Assembly (NCBI RefSeq): GCF_900110755.1 | Contig: NZ_FOFF01000016.1 | Location: forward strand, 62,001 to 126,000 | DNA length: 64,000 nucleotides | Source: Streptomyces sp. yr375 | Lineage (GTDB): Bacteria; Actinomycetota; Actinomycetes; Streptomycetales; Streptomycetaceae | Reading direction: 5' to 3' | Shown here: in pieces, positions 1 to 8,993 of the stretch | Position numbering within the stretch: position 1 is the first letter of the stretch | Layout: each line of letters opens with the position of its first letter | The notes under the pieces: generated by a model | Database searches by the model: none | What the model saw: the letters and a program-made list of their open reading frames with translations, nothing else | What the model was told of the DNA's origin: nothing | Program-made: the position numbers and the translations under genes

Positions 1-1338
1 CGCGTCGAGCAGGTCGAGCTGGCGGTGCAGCAGCACCTGGCTGCGGCGCGCGAGGCTGACGTACACGCCGGAGATCCCGCTGAGCAGTTCGGCGCGCTCG
101 GCGGCGGCCTTCAGCGCGGCCCGCTGGACTGCGGTCAGGGCGGTGGAGACTTGGGCGAGTTCGTCGCCCGCGAGGCGGCGCATGGGGGCCTCGGCGTCGA
201 TGTCGACGCCCTGTCCGGCGTGCAGCCTGCGCATGGCCTGCGGCAGGCTGCGGCCGGCCACCTCCAGCGCGGAGTTGCGCAGGTCGAGGAGTTCGAGGAT
301 CAGGCCGCGGCCGACGACCACGGAGACCAGCAGCGACAGCAGCACGCCTACGAGGCCCAGCGCGACGGCGATCCCGGACGCGCCGAGCGTGTCCCAGCCG
401 AACGGGTCGGCCTTCGCCGTCTCGCCGGTGCCGGCGACGGCCTCGGCCGAGGTGAGTCCGTCCAGGACGTCGGAGACGGCGGTCCCCCAGCCCTTCAGCG
501 CCGCCGCCGACACGGCCGCGTCGCCCGGTCCGGCGGCCCGCACCTGGTCCTCGACGCGCTGCACGCGCGCGTACGCGGTTCCGTCCAGTACGGCGTCGTA
601 CGCCGTCCGGTGGGCACGGCGGAGGTCGGCGACGCCCGGGGCGAGCAGTTCGCGCTGGGTGGCGACGGCTCCGACGAACAGCGCGTACTGGTCCTGCGTG
701 AGCGTCCCCTGTGCCTGCGCCGCCCCCAGCAGCGCCTGCTCCCGGGCGACCGCCTCGCGCGCGCGGCCCAGTTCGAGGACGACACGGGCCTCGGACGCCG
801 AGTCGGTGCTGTCGTCACCGGTGAGCGCGCCGGTCGCGGAGAAGCCGTGCTGGACGATCTCCGAGTAGCGCGGGTAGGCGGCGGAGGCCACGCCCTTGCC
901 CTTGCCCGTCCCCTTGGCGGTCACCTTGTCGCGCAGGGCGTCGAGGCTGCCCGCGTCGGCCTTCAGGACGTCGAGTCGCTTGGGCAGCCCGGCGTCCAGG
1001 AGCGCGGCGTCGGAGCTGGAGGAGTTGATGCCGTCCAGCAGGGCGACGGCGGCCTTGTCGGTGACCGACGCGGCCTCGGTGAAGGCGTCGGGGTCGTCCC
1101 CGTACCGCATGGCCGCGCTGCGCTCGGTCTGCAGCGCGGTGATGAAGCCGCCGACCGGGGTGAGCAGTTCGGCGTTGACGTCCTTGGCGCGCTCGGTGTC
1201 CCCGATGCTCGACGCGGTCGTCACCGCCGCGAAGCCCCACAGGGCCATGAGGGACACGACGGGCAGCATGAGCAGGGCGACGATCTTCGCGCGCACCGAT
1301 CTGGGGCGCAGGCGGGCGGGGGTACGGAGGATGCGCAT
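1..1338 (-). CDS. Nitrate/nitrite-sensing (NIT) domain sensor histidine kinase, conservon CvnA type; 3' end outside window
   Basis: Membrane sensor kinase of which only the N-terminal 446 codons are inside the window; the frame stays open to base 1. It begins MRILRTPARLRPRSVRAKIV, with a first membrane segment at about residues 18-40, a long Ala-rich helical extracellular region of NIT type, a second membrane segment at about 310-335 (VALGLVGVLLSLLVSVVVG) and a HAMP-like stretch after it. The kinase core would lie beyond the edge. The ATG is preceded by GAGG. Large NIT-HAMP kinases like this head the conservons (cvnABCD) of Streptomyces, so small roadblock, DUF742 and GTPase genes would be expected just outside the window. 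The conservon assignment is inference. Confidence 0.75.
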   Translation of the reverse strand, partial: MRILRTPARLRPRSVRAKIVALLMLPVVSLMALWGFAAVTTASSIGDTERAKDVNAELLTPVGGFITALQTERSAAMRYGDDPDAFTEAASVTDKAAVALLDGINSSSSDAALLDAGLPKRLDVLKADAGSLDALRDKVTAKGTGKGKGVASAAYPRYSEIVQHGFSATGALTGDDSTDSASEARVVLELGRAREAVAREQALLGAAQAQGTLTQDQYALFVGAVATQRELLAPGVADLRRAHRTAYDAVLDGTAYARVQRVEDQVRAAGPGDAAVSAAALKGWGTAVSDVLDGLTSAEAVAGTGETAKADPFGWDTLGASGIAVALGLVGVLLSLLVSVVVGRGLILELLDLRNSALEVAGRSLPQAMRRLHAGQGVDIDAEAPMRRLAGDELAQVSTALTAVQRAALKAAAERAELLSGISGVYVSLARRSQVLLHRQLDLLDA

Positions 1339-1668
1339 GGGGACCTCGTGGGGTGGGTGAGGTGAGGTGAAGGGGAGAAGTGAGGGGGGAGACTGGGGGG
1401 TGCGGGGCGCGCAATGGTTTGTGTGCGCTGGTCGCGGGCGTGCGCGCCGGTTATAGGCGGCGCGTGCGCGGGTCGTTCGCGCCGGTGTGGTTCCGGCCGG
1501 GTGGCCGGTGACCGGCGCTGGACGGCGGCCGGTTGCGCGGGCGGGCGGGCAACGCCTCGCGCACGCCCGGCTCACGGCGATCCGCGCAGGTGGGCGCGGG
1601 GCGACGCGCGCCCTGCCGATGCCGCGCGGCCGGAATGCCGATGCCGTACACCCCGGGGCGAACGCGCC
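1339..1668. other. Intergenic region with purine-rich leader DNA
   Basis: This 330-base stretch has no convincing gene. Bases 1350-1407 are an almost pure purine tract on the plus strand with repeated GGGG runs, so the leader of the divergently numbered sensor-kinase mRNA is pyrimidine-rich. The rest is GC-rich DNA downstream of the MHYT gene; I see no clear terminator. Confidence 0.6.
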
Positions 1669-2448
1669 TCAGGCCGTGGTGAGTTCGACCTCGCGCAGGA
1701 GTTCCGCGGCGACGGCCGACTCGTGGCGCTTGCCGGTCGGCGACAGCGCGACGTACGCGGAGGCGAGGAAGAGGAAGGAGCCGAGCACGACGGCCAGCGG
1801 GAAGATGAACCCGGTGGCGGTGACGCCGGGCAGGGCGGCGCTGCTGGGGGTGAGGTCGATGCTGACGGCCCACATCGCGGTGTAGTGCATGCTGCTGACG
1901 GCGAGTCCCATGACGAGGGCGGCGACGGCGGCCAGCACCGGTCCGCGCACGATCAGGGTGAGGGTGAGCGCGGCGGTCGCGGCGACGACGGCGATCAGGA
2001 TCGACGCGGCGACCAGGACGGGGTCGTAGCCGACTTGGCCGTGCAGGTTGAGGGCGGCCATGCCGGTGTAGTGCATGGCGGCGACGCCGAGCCCGGTGCC
2101 GAGGCCGCCGAGCAGCACCGACCCGACGCGCGAGCGGCCGTATCCGGCGGTGCAGACGCCGGCCGCGACGACGGCGACGGCCATCAGCAGGCTGAGGACG
2201 GTCAGGGGTACGTCGAAGCGGATCGGGGTGCCCTCGACGCCGAAGCCCAGCATGGCGACGAAGTGCATCGTCCAGATGCCGGAGCCGATGGCGAGCGAGG
2301 CGAGCAGCAGCCAGTTGCGCTTGGACGCGCCGTCCGCCTCGAGTGCTCGGACGGTGCAGCGCAGCCCGAGCGCCGAGCCGACGCAGGCCATCGCATAGGA
2401 CAGGACGGGGGTGACCCATCCGGCGCTGAAGTGATCCATGTGTCCCAT
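1669..2448 (-). CDS. MHYT-domain integral membrane sensor
   Basis: Polytopic membrane protein of 259 residues with about seven hydrophobic segments. It carries the diagnostic MHYT-type motifs: WTMHFVAMLGF near residue 60, AAMHYTGMAALNL near 125 and SSMHYTAMWAV near 190. In the MHYT family the Met and His of paired helices are proposed to bind copper and sense a diatomic gas or redox state. Here there is no attached GGDEF, EAL or kinase domain, so it would signal through a partner or have another role. The frame is open further upstream, but the ATG at 2448 is preceded by GAGGAAG, and starting there puts the first helix directly after GHMDHFSAGWV. No operon partner is evident. Confidence 0.85.
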   Translation of the reverse strand: MGHMDHFSAGWVTPVLSYAMACVGSALGLRCTVRALEADGASKRNWLLLASLAIGSGIWTMHFVAMLGFGVEGTPIRFDVPLTVLSLLMAVAVVAAGVCTAGYGRSRVGSVLLGGLGTGLGVAAMHYTGMAALNLHGQVGYDPVLVAASILIAVVAATAALTLTLIVRGPVLAAVAALVMGLAVSSMHYTAMWAVSIDLTPSSAALPGVTATGFIFPLAVVLGSFLFLASAYVALSPTGKRHESAVAAELLREVELTTA

Positions 2449-2750
2449 GGGGACTTCCTCTCGGCCGTGGCGCGAGCCGGGCACGCGCACGCGGTGCCGC
2501 TGGTAACAGCAGACGGGGGGTTGGCTGATCATGCCACCCCCGACTGGGACACAGACGGCACAAAAGGGGCCATGGAGACGATTGTTGAACATCAAGTTAT
2601 CGTGACGTGGGTAACACCCCTGCGTGACATATCCGCAGGTCAGACGGCATCTTCACATACAGTCGAAGACCTTCACCCAGCCCACCCCCGGCCCGCCTCG
2701 CTCCTCCACATCGCCCACACAAGGTCGCTATCCGGCCATCCGTGGTCGGT
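2449..2750. other. Intergenic region upstream of the MHYT gene
   Basis: About 300 bases with no gene. It lies upstream of the MHYT gene and downstream of the hydroxylase gene, both on the minus strand. A small inverted repeat (CCTGCG/CGCAGG, 2619-2639) is the only structure noticed. It lies more than 100 bases past the hydroxylase stop, so it is a weak terminator candidate. Confidence 0.5.
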
Positions 2751-4382
2751 TCACTTTGTGGGGGTGCCGAACCAGTGGGTGGCCGCCCGTTCGAACGCTT
2801 CGCGGTCAGGGGTGCCGGTGTCCGCCCAGGCGACTGTGCCGTCGGGGCGGACGAGCACGGCGCTCAGGCCGAGGGGGTTTCCCGCCGGGCCGGCCGTGTA
2901 CCGGATCCGGTGCTCCCAGCCGGTCGCCGAAGCGTGCAGGGTTCGGCCGGCGCCGAAGTCGAGTGCGACGCCTCGTCCGTCGCGCGTCAGGTCGCCGAGG
3001 CGGGTGCCGTCCTCGAGACGGAAGTCCGGGGCGCTGCGGCCGACCAGCGGGTGCCCGTCGCCGAGGTCGTAGCGGTTCGACGCGCCCGACACCCTCCCGA
3101 ACACGTAGGTCGTTCCGTCACGGGTCCCGATCAGGTCGCGGATCACCGCTTGCATCGCGTGGGCATGCGGGTCCGGCCGCATGACCGCCACCTGGGCGCG
3201 CGACCAGTCGAGCACCGCCGCGCCGGTCGGATGGCGCTCGCGGGTGTAGGTGTCGAGGAGCCCGTCCGGCGCGTTCCCGCGCACGGTCGCCGCGAGCTTC
3301 CATCCCAGGTTCATGGCGTCGCCTATGCCGGTGTTGAGCCCCTGCCCGCCGAGGGGGGAGTGGATGTGCGCGGCGTCGCCCGCGAGCAGGACGCGTCCCC
3401 GCCGGTAGGTCGTCGTCTGCATCGCCCGGTCGGTGAAGGTCGAGGCGAGACGGACGTCGCTCAGTGTCACGTCGGTGCCGGACACGCGGCGCAGAACCGA
3501 CTGGAGATGGTCACGAGTCGGCTGCCGCGAGCGGTCGAACGCGCCGCCGTCGAAGTCCATCATGCCGACGTACCCCTGCACGGACGTCCGCAGGTACATG
3601 CCCGTCGGCGTCAGGTTGAACCCGGGGCGCAGCTTCTCGGGATCGGCGAGGGTGGCGTCCATGGCGTAGCCGGTGAACTGGGGCTCGGTGCCGACGAATT
3701 CGAAGCCCGCGAGCCGACGCACCGTGCTGCGTCCGCCGTCGCAGCCGACGAGCCAGCGCGCCGCGTACGCGTCCTCGCCGGCCTGCGCGACCACGCTCTC
3801 GTCGTTCTGCGCGACGCCTGAGACCGTGACGCCGCGCCTGATCTCCACGCCGAGCTCGGATGCCCGCTCGGACAGCACCGTCTCGACCGCATCGAGGCTT
3901 GTGAGCATGCCTTCCGGTGCCGGGCCGGCGAGCCGGAACGGCAGGTCGGCGACGTCGACCTGCGCCGGATCGAGCATCATGCCGGCGAAGTGGCCCACGA
4001 TGCGAGGGGCCGCAGGTTCGTCCGCGTCGGGGTTCGCGCCGGAGTCGACGTCGGCGCCCGATGCGGTCAGCAGCGGGGGCAGCATCCCGCGCCGGTAGAA
4101 CGCCTCGGCCGACGCGGCGGACAGGCCCCGCATCCCGAGCGGGTTCGGCTTCCACGGGGAGCCGAGCTCCGGCTCCCGCTCGAGCACCAGGACGGAACAG
4201 CCCGCGAGGCCGAGCTCGCATGCGAGGAACAGACCGACCGGGCCGGCCCCCACGATCACGACGTCACGCACGAGAGATCCCGTGACAGGAGTGGTGACAG
4301 GAGTTGCGGCAGGAGTTGCGGCAGGAGTGGTGGCAGGAGTGGTGGCACGAGTGGCGACAGGGGTCGTGCTGTCAGTGGTCAT
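2751..4382 (-). CDS. FAD-dependent aromatic hydroxylase (PheA/TfdB, rifampicin monooxygenase-like family)
   Basis: Single-component flavoprotein monooxygenase of 543 residues. Visible motifs are the dinucleotide fold VIVGAGPVGLFLACELG near residue 36, the DG motif (CDGGRSTVRRL) and the GD motif VLLAGDAAHIHSPLGGQGLN, with a C-terminal thioredoxin-like tail (PDGTVAWADTG) typical of phenol hydroxylases. It would hydroxylate an aromatic substrate with NAD(P)H and O2 in the cytoplasm; relatives include polyketide-tailoring enzymes and rifampicin monooxygenase, and the substrate cannot be read from sequence. The ATG at 4382 follows GGAAGGAA. The first ~30 residues are an odd Thr/Pro/Ala tetrapeptide repeat (TTPA-like) encoded by a 12-bp minisatellite, so the true fold begins near residue 33. 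Confidence 0.88.
   Translation of the reverse strand: MTTDSTTPVATRATTPATTPAATPAATPVTTPVTGSLVRDVVIVGAGPVGLFLACELGLAGCSVLVLEREPELGSPWKPNPLGMRGLSAASAEAFYRRGMLPPLLTASGADVDSGANPDADEPAAPRIVGHFAGMMLDPAQVDVADLPFRLAGPAPEGMLTSLDAVETVLSERASELGVEIRRGVTVSGVAQNDESVVAQAGEDAYAARWLVGCDGGRSTVRRLAGFEFVGTEPQFTGYAMDATLADPEKLRPGFNLTPTGMYLRTSVQGYVGMMDFDGGAFDRSRQPTRDHLQSVLRRVSGTDVTLSDVRLASTFTDRAMQTTTYRRGRVLLAGDAAHIHSPLGGQGLNTGIGDAMNLGWKLAATVRGNAPDGLLDTYTRERHPTGAAVLDWSRAQVAVMRPDPHAHAMQAVIRDLIGTRDGTTYVFGRVSGASNRYDLGDGHPLVGRSAPDFRLEDGTRLGDLTRDGRGVALDFGAGRTLHASATGWEHRIRYTAGPAGNPLGLSAVLVRPDGTVAWADTGTPDREAFERAATHWFGTPTK
4285..4368. repeat. Seven 12-bp tandem repeats inside the hydroxylase gene
   Basis: Seven consecutive 12-base units of the type (A/G)CAGGAGT(G/T)G(T/C)G on the plus strand encode a run of tetrapeptides (TTPV, ATRA, TTPA, TTPA, ATPA, ATPV, TTPV) at the N terminus of the hydroxylase. 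The count is easily changed by slippage and the repeat lies outside the FAD fold. Confidence 0.85.
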
Positions 4383-4599
4383 GGTGATTCCTTCCTGCGG
4401 ACGCCCGCCGGATGGGCACCGGCAGGACCTCTGGAAACGTCCCAGAGCCCGCCGACAACCCACCGACATGCCTCCGACAAGGAACCGACAGCCCCGACAC
4501 ATGACCGACATCGCGGATCACCCGGCCAAGTCGCCCTGCCCGAACCGACGTTGACCACGAACGGTCGAAGGATCGAGGAACCCGGCGGAGCGGGGGCCG

Positions 4600-5511
4600 C
4601 TAGCCCAGGCCCCCGACCACCGTCGCCCCCGCCGCCGGTCCCGCTGCCACGCGGACGGTGCGGCAGGTGCCCGAGGTGTGCAGGGTTTCCGCGATCTTCG
4701 CCGCGGAGGCGGCGTCGCGGGCCAGGTGCGCGGTGGTCGGGCCCGAGCCCGAGACCAGGGTCGCGAGCGCGCCGGCCGCGCGGCCCGCGGCGAGCGTGTC
4801 CGCCAGCTCGGGGAAGAGGGACAGCGCGGCGGGCTGGAGGTCGTTGGAGCCGGAGAGCGTGGCCGCCAGCGCGTCGGGGTCGCCCTTGGCGAGGGCGTCG
4901 AGGAGTGCGCGGGAGGCGACCGGGGCCGGGATGTCCCGGCCCTCCGCCAGCCGGTCGAACTCGCGGAACACCGCCGGCGTCGACAGGCCCCGCTCGGCCA
5001 TCGCGAACACCCAGTGGAAGGCGCCGCCGACCTCAAGGGCCGTCAGCTTCTCACCGCGCCCGGTGCCGAGCGCGGCCCCGCCGACCAGGCTGAACGGCAC
5101 GTCGCTGCCCAACTCGGCGCAGATGTCGAGGAGTTCGTCACGGGACGCGCCCGTGCCCCACAGCGCGTCGCAGGCCAGCAGCGCGCCCGCGCCGTCCGCA
5201 CTGCCGCCCGCCATGCCCCCGGCGACCGGGATGTCCTTCGCGATGTGCAGGTGCACGTCGGGTGTGCGGCCGTACCGCTCGGCCAGGGCGATCGCCGCCC
5301 GCGCCGCGAGGTTCGTCCGGTCCAGGGGGACCTGGGCGGCGTCCGGGCCCTCGCAGGTGACGCGGAGTCCGTCGGCCGGGGTCACCGTGACCTCGTCGTA
5401 CAGGCCGACCGCGAGGAAGACGTTCGCCAGGTCGTGGAAGCCGTCCGCGCGGGCCGCGCCCACCGCGAGCTGCACGTTGACCTTGGCGGGCACCCGCACG
5501 GTGACGCTCAC
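4600..5511 (-). CDS. ispE: 4-diphosphocytidyl-2-C-methyl-D-erythritol kinase
   Basis: GHMP-family kinase of the MEP isoprenoid pathway. It phosphorylates the 2-hydroxyl of CDP-methylerythritol with ATP in the cytoplasm. The 303-residue product has the substrate motif VPAKVNVQLAVG at its start, the ATP-binding glycine loop PVAGGMAGGSADGAGAL near residue 95 and the C-terminal LVSGSGPTTAHLA motif. The start is a GTG at 5511 that overlaps the rsmA stop (GTGA), so the two are probably translationally coupled. The upstream open frame is only rsmA read in another frame. The rsmA-ispE order is common in actinomycetes. The gene would supply precursors for quinones and, if expressed together, the terpene locus near 37 kb. 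Confidence 0.96.
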   Translation of the reverse strand: MSVTVRVPAKVNVQLAVGAARADGFHDLANVFLAVGLYDEVTVTPADGLRVTCEGPDAAQVPLDRTNLAARAAIALAERYGRTPDVHLHIAKDIPVAGGMAGGSADGAGALLACDALWGTGASRDELLDICAELGSDVPFSLVGGAALGTGRGEKLTALEVGGAFHWVFAMAERGLSTPAVFREFDRLAEGRDIPAPVASRALLDALAKGDPDALAATLSGSNDLQPAALSLFPELADTLAAGRAAGALATLVSGSGPTTAHLARDAASAAKIAETLHTSGTCRTVRVAAGPAAGATVVGGLG

Positions 5512-6410
5512 TTCTGACCCGACTCCTCGTTCTCGTCCTCGTTCTCGGCGATCTTGTGTTCGGCGATCCTGGCGAACTCCTCGACCGTGATGGCCTCTCC
5601 GCGCGCCTGCGGTGAGACGCCGGCCGCCACGAGGGCCGCCTCCGCCCGCGCCGCGGAACCCGCCCATCCGGCGAGCGCGGCCCGCAGGGTCTTGCGGCGC
5701 TGGGCGAACGCCGCGTCGACGACGGCGAAGACCTCGCGCCGCGACGCCGTCGTCTTGACCGGTTCGGCCCGCCGCACGAGCGACACCAGTCCGCTGTCGA
5801 CGTTCGGCGCGGGCCAGAACACGTTGCGGCCGATCGCGCCGGCGCGCTTGACGTCGGCGTACCAGTTGGCCTTGACGGACGGAACGCCGTACACCTTCGA
5901 ACCGGGCCCGGCGGCGAGCCGGTCGGCGACCTCCGACTGGACCATGACGAGGGTGCGCTCGATGCTCGGGAACATCTCCAGCATGTGCAGCAGCACGGGC
6001 ACGGCCACGTTGTACGGCAGGTTCGCGACCAGCGCGGTCGGGGCGGGGCCCGGCAGTTCGGTCACCCGCATCGCGTCGGAGTGCACCAGCGCGAAGCGGT
6101 CCGCGCGCTGCGGCATGCGCGCCGTGATCGTGGCGGGGAGGGCGGCGGCCAGGACGTCGTCGATCTCGACGGCCGTGACCCGGTCGGCGGCCTCCAGCAG
6201 GGCGAGGGTGAGGGAGCCGAGCCCCGGGCCGACCTCGACGACGACGTCGTCGGGCCGGACCCCCGCGGTGCGGACGATTCGGCGGACCGTGTTCGCGTCG
6301 ATCACGAAGTTCTGGCCGCGCTGCTTGGTGGGACGCACGCCGAGGACCGCCGCCAGCTCACGGATGTCGGCGGGGCCCAGAAGGGCGTCGGGGGTGGGGC
6401 TGGTACTCAC
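5508..6410 (-). CDS. rsmA: 16S rRNA (adenine1518/1519-N6)-dimethyltransferase
   Basis: KsgA/RsmA methylates the two adjacent adenines of the helix 45 loop of 16S rRNA, a late check in small-subunit assembly. The 300-residue protein has the expected length and motifs: QNFVIDANTVRRIV at the N terminus, SAM-binding VEVGPGLGSLTLALLE near residue 60 and catalytic motif IV (VANLPYNVAVPVL) near 128. The C terminus is unusually acidic (ENEDENEESGQK). It overlaps the GTG of ispE by four bases, and the rpf gene lies 78 bases upstream on the same strand. Confidence 0.97.
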   Translation of the reverse strand: MSTSPTPDALLGPADIRELAAVLGVRPTKQRGQNFVIDANTVRRIVRTAGVRPDDVVVEVGPGLGSLTLALLEAADRVTAVEIDDVLAAALPATITARMPQRADRFALVHSDAMRVTELPGPAPTALVANLPYNVAVPVLLHMLEMFPSIERTLVMVQSEVADRLAAGPGSKVYGVPSVKANWYADVKRAGAIGRNVFWPAPNVDSGLVSLVRRAEPVKTTASRREVFAVVDAAFAQRRKTLRAALAGWAGSAARAEAALVAAGVSPQARGEAITVEEFARIAEHKIAENEDENEESGQK

Positions 6411-6488
6411 GGGACAAGGGTACGGGGCTGCGCCTGCGGCCCCTCACCCCGTCGCCCCGCCCCTCGTCCCCGCCCCGCGCCCCGGTCC

Positions 6489-7931
6489 TCAGCCGTGCAG
6501 CCGCGTCCCGCAGTGCGGCCACGGGCTCGCGCCGCGCCGGACGTACAGCTTCTTCGCGCGCAGCGTCTGCTCCGTCGCCGACGCGTCCTGGGGCCGGCCG
6601 CTGCCGCCGAGGCTCTGCCAGGTGTGGGTGTCGAACTGGTACAGCCCGCCGTACGTGCCCGAGGGGTCGACGGCGTTCGGCCGGCCGCCCGACTCGCAGT
6701 GCGCGAGGCTGTGCCAGTCGAGGCCGTCGGCGCCCTGCACGGACTTCGGCAGCGGCTTCGTCCCGACCTTCACCACCTGCTCGCGCGGCTCGCGCACGAT
6801 CTCGCTGCGGATCAGCTTCGGCCGCTGCCGCACGCCGTTGACGCTGCGCAGGGAGTACGTGTCGCGCCGCAGCCCGGACTGTCCGGCCCGCGCCACCACC
6901 TCCGTGCCCTTGAACAGCGTGGGGTCGTCGGTGCGGCGGACCTCGAACGGGATCGCCTCCTCGCGCACCTCCTCGGTGCCGGTGATCCGCAGCACGGTGA
7001 CCGTCTGCCCGTCGCGCGGGAAGCTGCCGGGCGCGACGGACGTGGTGTCCTCGCCGCGCAGGGTGATCCCGGCCGCCTCCACCGCCTCGCGCACGGTCGC
7101 CGCGTTGGTGCGGACGGTACGGGCCCGGCCGTCGGCCATGACGGTCACCGCGCGCTCGGTGCGCACGTCCAGCGCGAGGCCGGCGCGTCCGATGCGCTGG
7201 GAGCGCGAGACGGACATGTACGCGCCCTCCGCGCGCACCCCCAACTGCCTGAGCGCCTCCTCCACGGTGCGGCCGGTCGTCCACATCTCGTGCCGCTGCC
7301 CGTCGAGCGTGAGCCGGACGGGACGTCCGTAGCGGACGGCGATCTCGTCGCCGCTGGCCAGCTCCGTGCCGGGGGCGGGCGACACCAGGTCGTGCGCCCC
7401 CACCCGTACGCCCTCGTCCGCGAGGAGTTCGCCGACGTCGTCGGCGAAGGTGTGCAGGGTGCGCGGCGCGCCGTCCACGGTCAGCTCGACCGCCTTGTCC
7501 TCGGCGACGAAGGCGGTGGTGCCGCCGGCCAGGAAGGCGACGACGAGTGCCTGCGGGAGCAGGCGGCGCATCGTGGACTCCGGGCGCTCCGCGGACCGCG
7601 TCCTGCGCCGCCGCGCCGCCCGCCCGGCCTGTCGTGGAAACGGCGGCTCGGCCAGGTGGATCGGCTCCGGCAGCACGAGCGTCTCGGGCGGCGGGGAGAC
7701 CGGAAGCGGCATCACGTACGTGTCGTACGTGTCAGGGGCCCCGTACGCGTCGTACCGCTCCTGCGCCTCGTAGGTCTCCTGCGCCTCGTATGCCTCGTAC
7801 GACGGCCGGTAGGTGTCGTCGTACGTCCCAGGCGCCGCGTACACGCCGTACGCGACCGTCTCCGCGTTGTGCAGGTCGACGTACGCTCCGCCGCCGTACG
7901 GCTCGTGGTCGAGGTGCTGCGAGTTGCTCAC
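6489..7931 (-). CDS. Resuscitation-promoting factor with DUF348 repeats, G5 and transglycosylase-like domain (RpfB type)
   Basis: Secreted or membrane-anchored muralytic enzyme of 480 residues that cleaves peptidoglycan and promotes germination or regrowth. Order: a Tyr-rich cytoplasmic region (residues 1-~85), basic residues and a membrane segment (MRRLLPQALVVAFLAGGTTAFVA, ~120-145), three DUF348-type repeats (each like VTVMADGRARTVRTNAATV), a G5 region (EEAIPFEVRRTDDPTL) and the C-terminal Rpf fold with DWHSLAHCESGGRPNAVD and GGLYQFDTHTW. The catalytic Glu is in CESGG. The frame is open upstream, but the GTG at 7931 has TGGAG seven bases before it and begins VSNSQHLDH. Downstream are rsmA and ispE; the rpfB-ksgA-ispE order is conserved in actinobacteria. 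Confidence 0.93.
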   Translation of the reverse strand: MSNSQHLDHEPYGGGAYVDLHNAETVAYGVYAAPGTYDDTYRPSYEAYEAQETYEAQERYDAYGAPDTYDTYVMPLPVSPPPETLVLPEPIHLAEPPFPRQAGRAARRRRTRSAERPESTMRRLLPQALVVAFLAGGTTAFVAEDKAVELTVDGAPRTLHTFADDVGELLADEGVRVGAHDLVSPAPGTELASGDEIAVRYGRPVRLTLDGQRHEMWTTGRTVEEALRQLGVRAEGAYMSVSRSQRIGRAGLALDVRTERAVTVMADGRARTVRTNAATVREAVEAAGITLRGEDTTSVAPGSFPRDGQTVTVLRITGTEEVREEAIPFEVRRTDDPTLFKGTEVVARAGQSGLRRDTYSLRSVNGVRQRPKLIRSEIVREPREQVVKVGTKPLPKSVQGADGLDWHSLAHCESGGRPNAVDPSGTYGGLYQFDTHTWQSLGGSGRPQDASATEQTLRAKKLYVRRGASPWPHCGTRLHG

Positions 7932-8032
7932 GCCGACACTCCAGGGGTGGGTCCGGATCGGGCCCCCAGAACCTAGCGGAGCGACCGTCACTCTCCAAAG
8001 TGGCGCGGCTACCGAGAGTTGTGTTCGACGGG

Positions 8033-8932
8033 TCAGTAGGCGAACGCGCGGGCGGTGTTGGCGGCCAGCGCGGCGGCCAGGGTGTCCTCGTCGACGTCCC
8101 GTACGGCGGCCATGGCGCGCACCGTGACCGGGATGAGGTAGGGGGCGTTGGGCCGTCCGCGGTAGGGCGCCGGGGTCAGGAACGGCGCGTCGGTCTCCAC
8201 CAGGAGCAGCTCCGGCGGGGCCACGGCGACGGCGTCCCGCAGGTGCTGCGCGTTCTTGAAGGTGACGTTGCCGGCGAAGGACATGAAGTACCCGGCGCGG
8301 GCGCAGATCTCGGCCATCTCGGCGTCGCCGGAGTAGCAGTGGAAGACGGTGCGCTCGGGGGCGCCCTCCTCCTTCAGGATCCGCAGGACGTCGGCGTGGG
8401 CGTCGCGGTCGTGGATGACCAGCGCCTTGCCGTGCCGCTTGGCGATCTCGATGTGGGCGCGGAAGGAGTGCTCCTGCGCTTCCTTGCCCTCGGGGCCGGT
8501 GCGGAAGTAGTCGAGCCCGGTCTCGCCGACGCCCTTGACGTGCGGGAGCGCGGCCAGGCGGTCGATCTCGGCGAGCGCCTCGTCGAGCCCCTGCGCGCCC
8601 CCCGGCGCGCGTGCGCCCTGCCGGGACCAGCCGTCGGGGTCGCCGTGCACGATGCGCGGCGCTTCGTTCGGGTGCAGGGCGACGGCGGCGTGGACGTTGT
8701 CGTACGCCGCCGCCGTCTCGGCCGCCCACCGGGAGCCCCGTACGTCGCAGCCGACCTGGACGACCGTCGTCACGCCGACCGACGCGGCCTTCGCGAGGGC
8801 TTCCGGCACCGTGCCCGACTGCATGTCGAGGTGGGTGTGGGAGTCGGCGACCGGCACCCCCAGGGGAGCCGGAAGCGGCGGCGCGGCGCTCTTGTCGTGC
8901 TTTTCGTGCTTGTCGGAGGCGTTCGAAGACAT
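8033..8932 (-). CDS. tatD: TatD family metal-dependent DNase
   Basis: TIM-barrel metallohydrolase of 299 residues. The divalent-metal ligands of the family are visible: VADSHTHLD near residue 28, GETGLDYFR near 130, the HDRDAH motif near 170, VFHCYSGD near 197 and LVETDAPFL near 245. TatD enzymes are 3'-5' exonucleases acting on single-stranded and damaged DNA. The first ~25 residues (SSNASDKHEKHDKSAAPPLP) are a charged tail not part of the fold. The ATG lies behind an AGGATCGGGG stretch. It sits on the same strand as rpf, which begins 101 bases downstream. Confidence 0.93.
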   Translation of the reverse strand: MSSNASDKHEKHDKSAAPPLPAPLGVPVADSHTHLDMQSGTVPEALAKAASVGVTTVVQVGCDVRGSRWAAETAAAYDNVHAAVALHPNEAPRIVHGDPDGWSRQGARAPGGAQGLDEALAEIDRLAALPHVKGVGETGLDYFRTGPEGKEAQEHSFRAHIEIAKRHGKALVIHDRDAHADVLRILKEEGAPERTVFHCYSGDAEMAEICARAGYFMSFAGNVTFKNAQHLRDAVAVAPPELLLVETDAPFLTPAPYRGRPNAPYLIPVTVRAMAAVRDVDEDTLAAALAANTARAFAY

Positions 8933-8993
8933 GCCCCGATCCTACGGAAGGGGCATGTCCACCCCGACTGGCCGGCCGGTGACCGGCCCGCTG

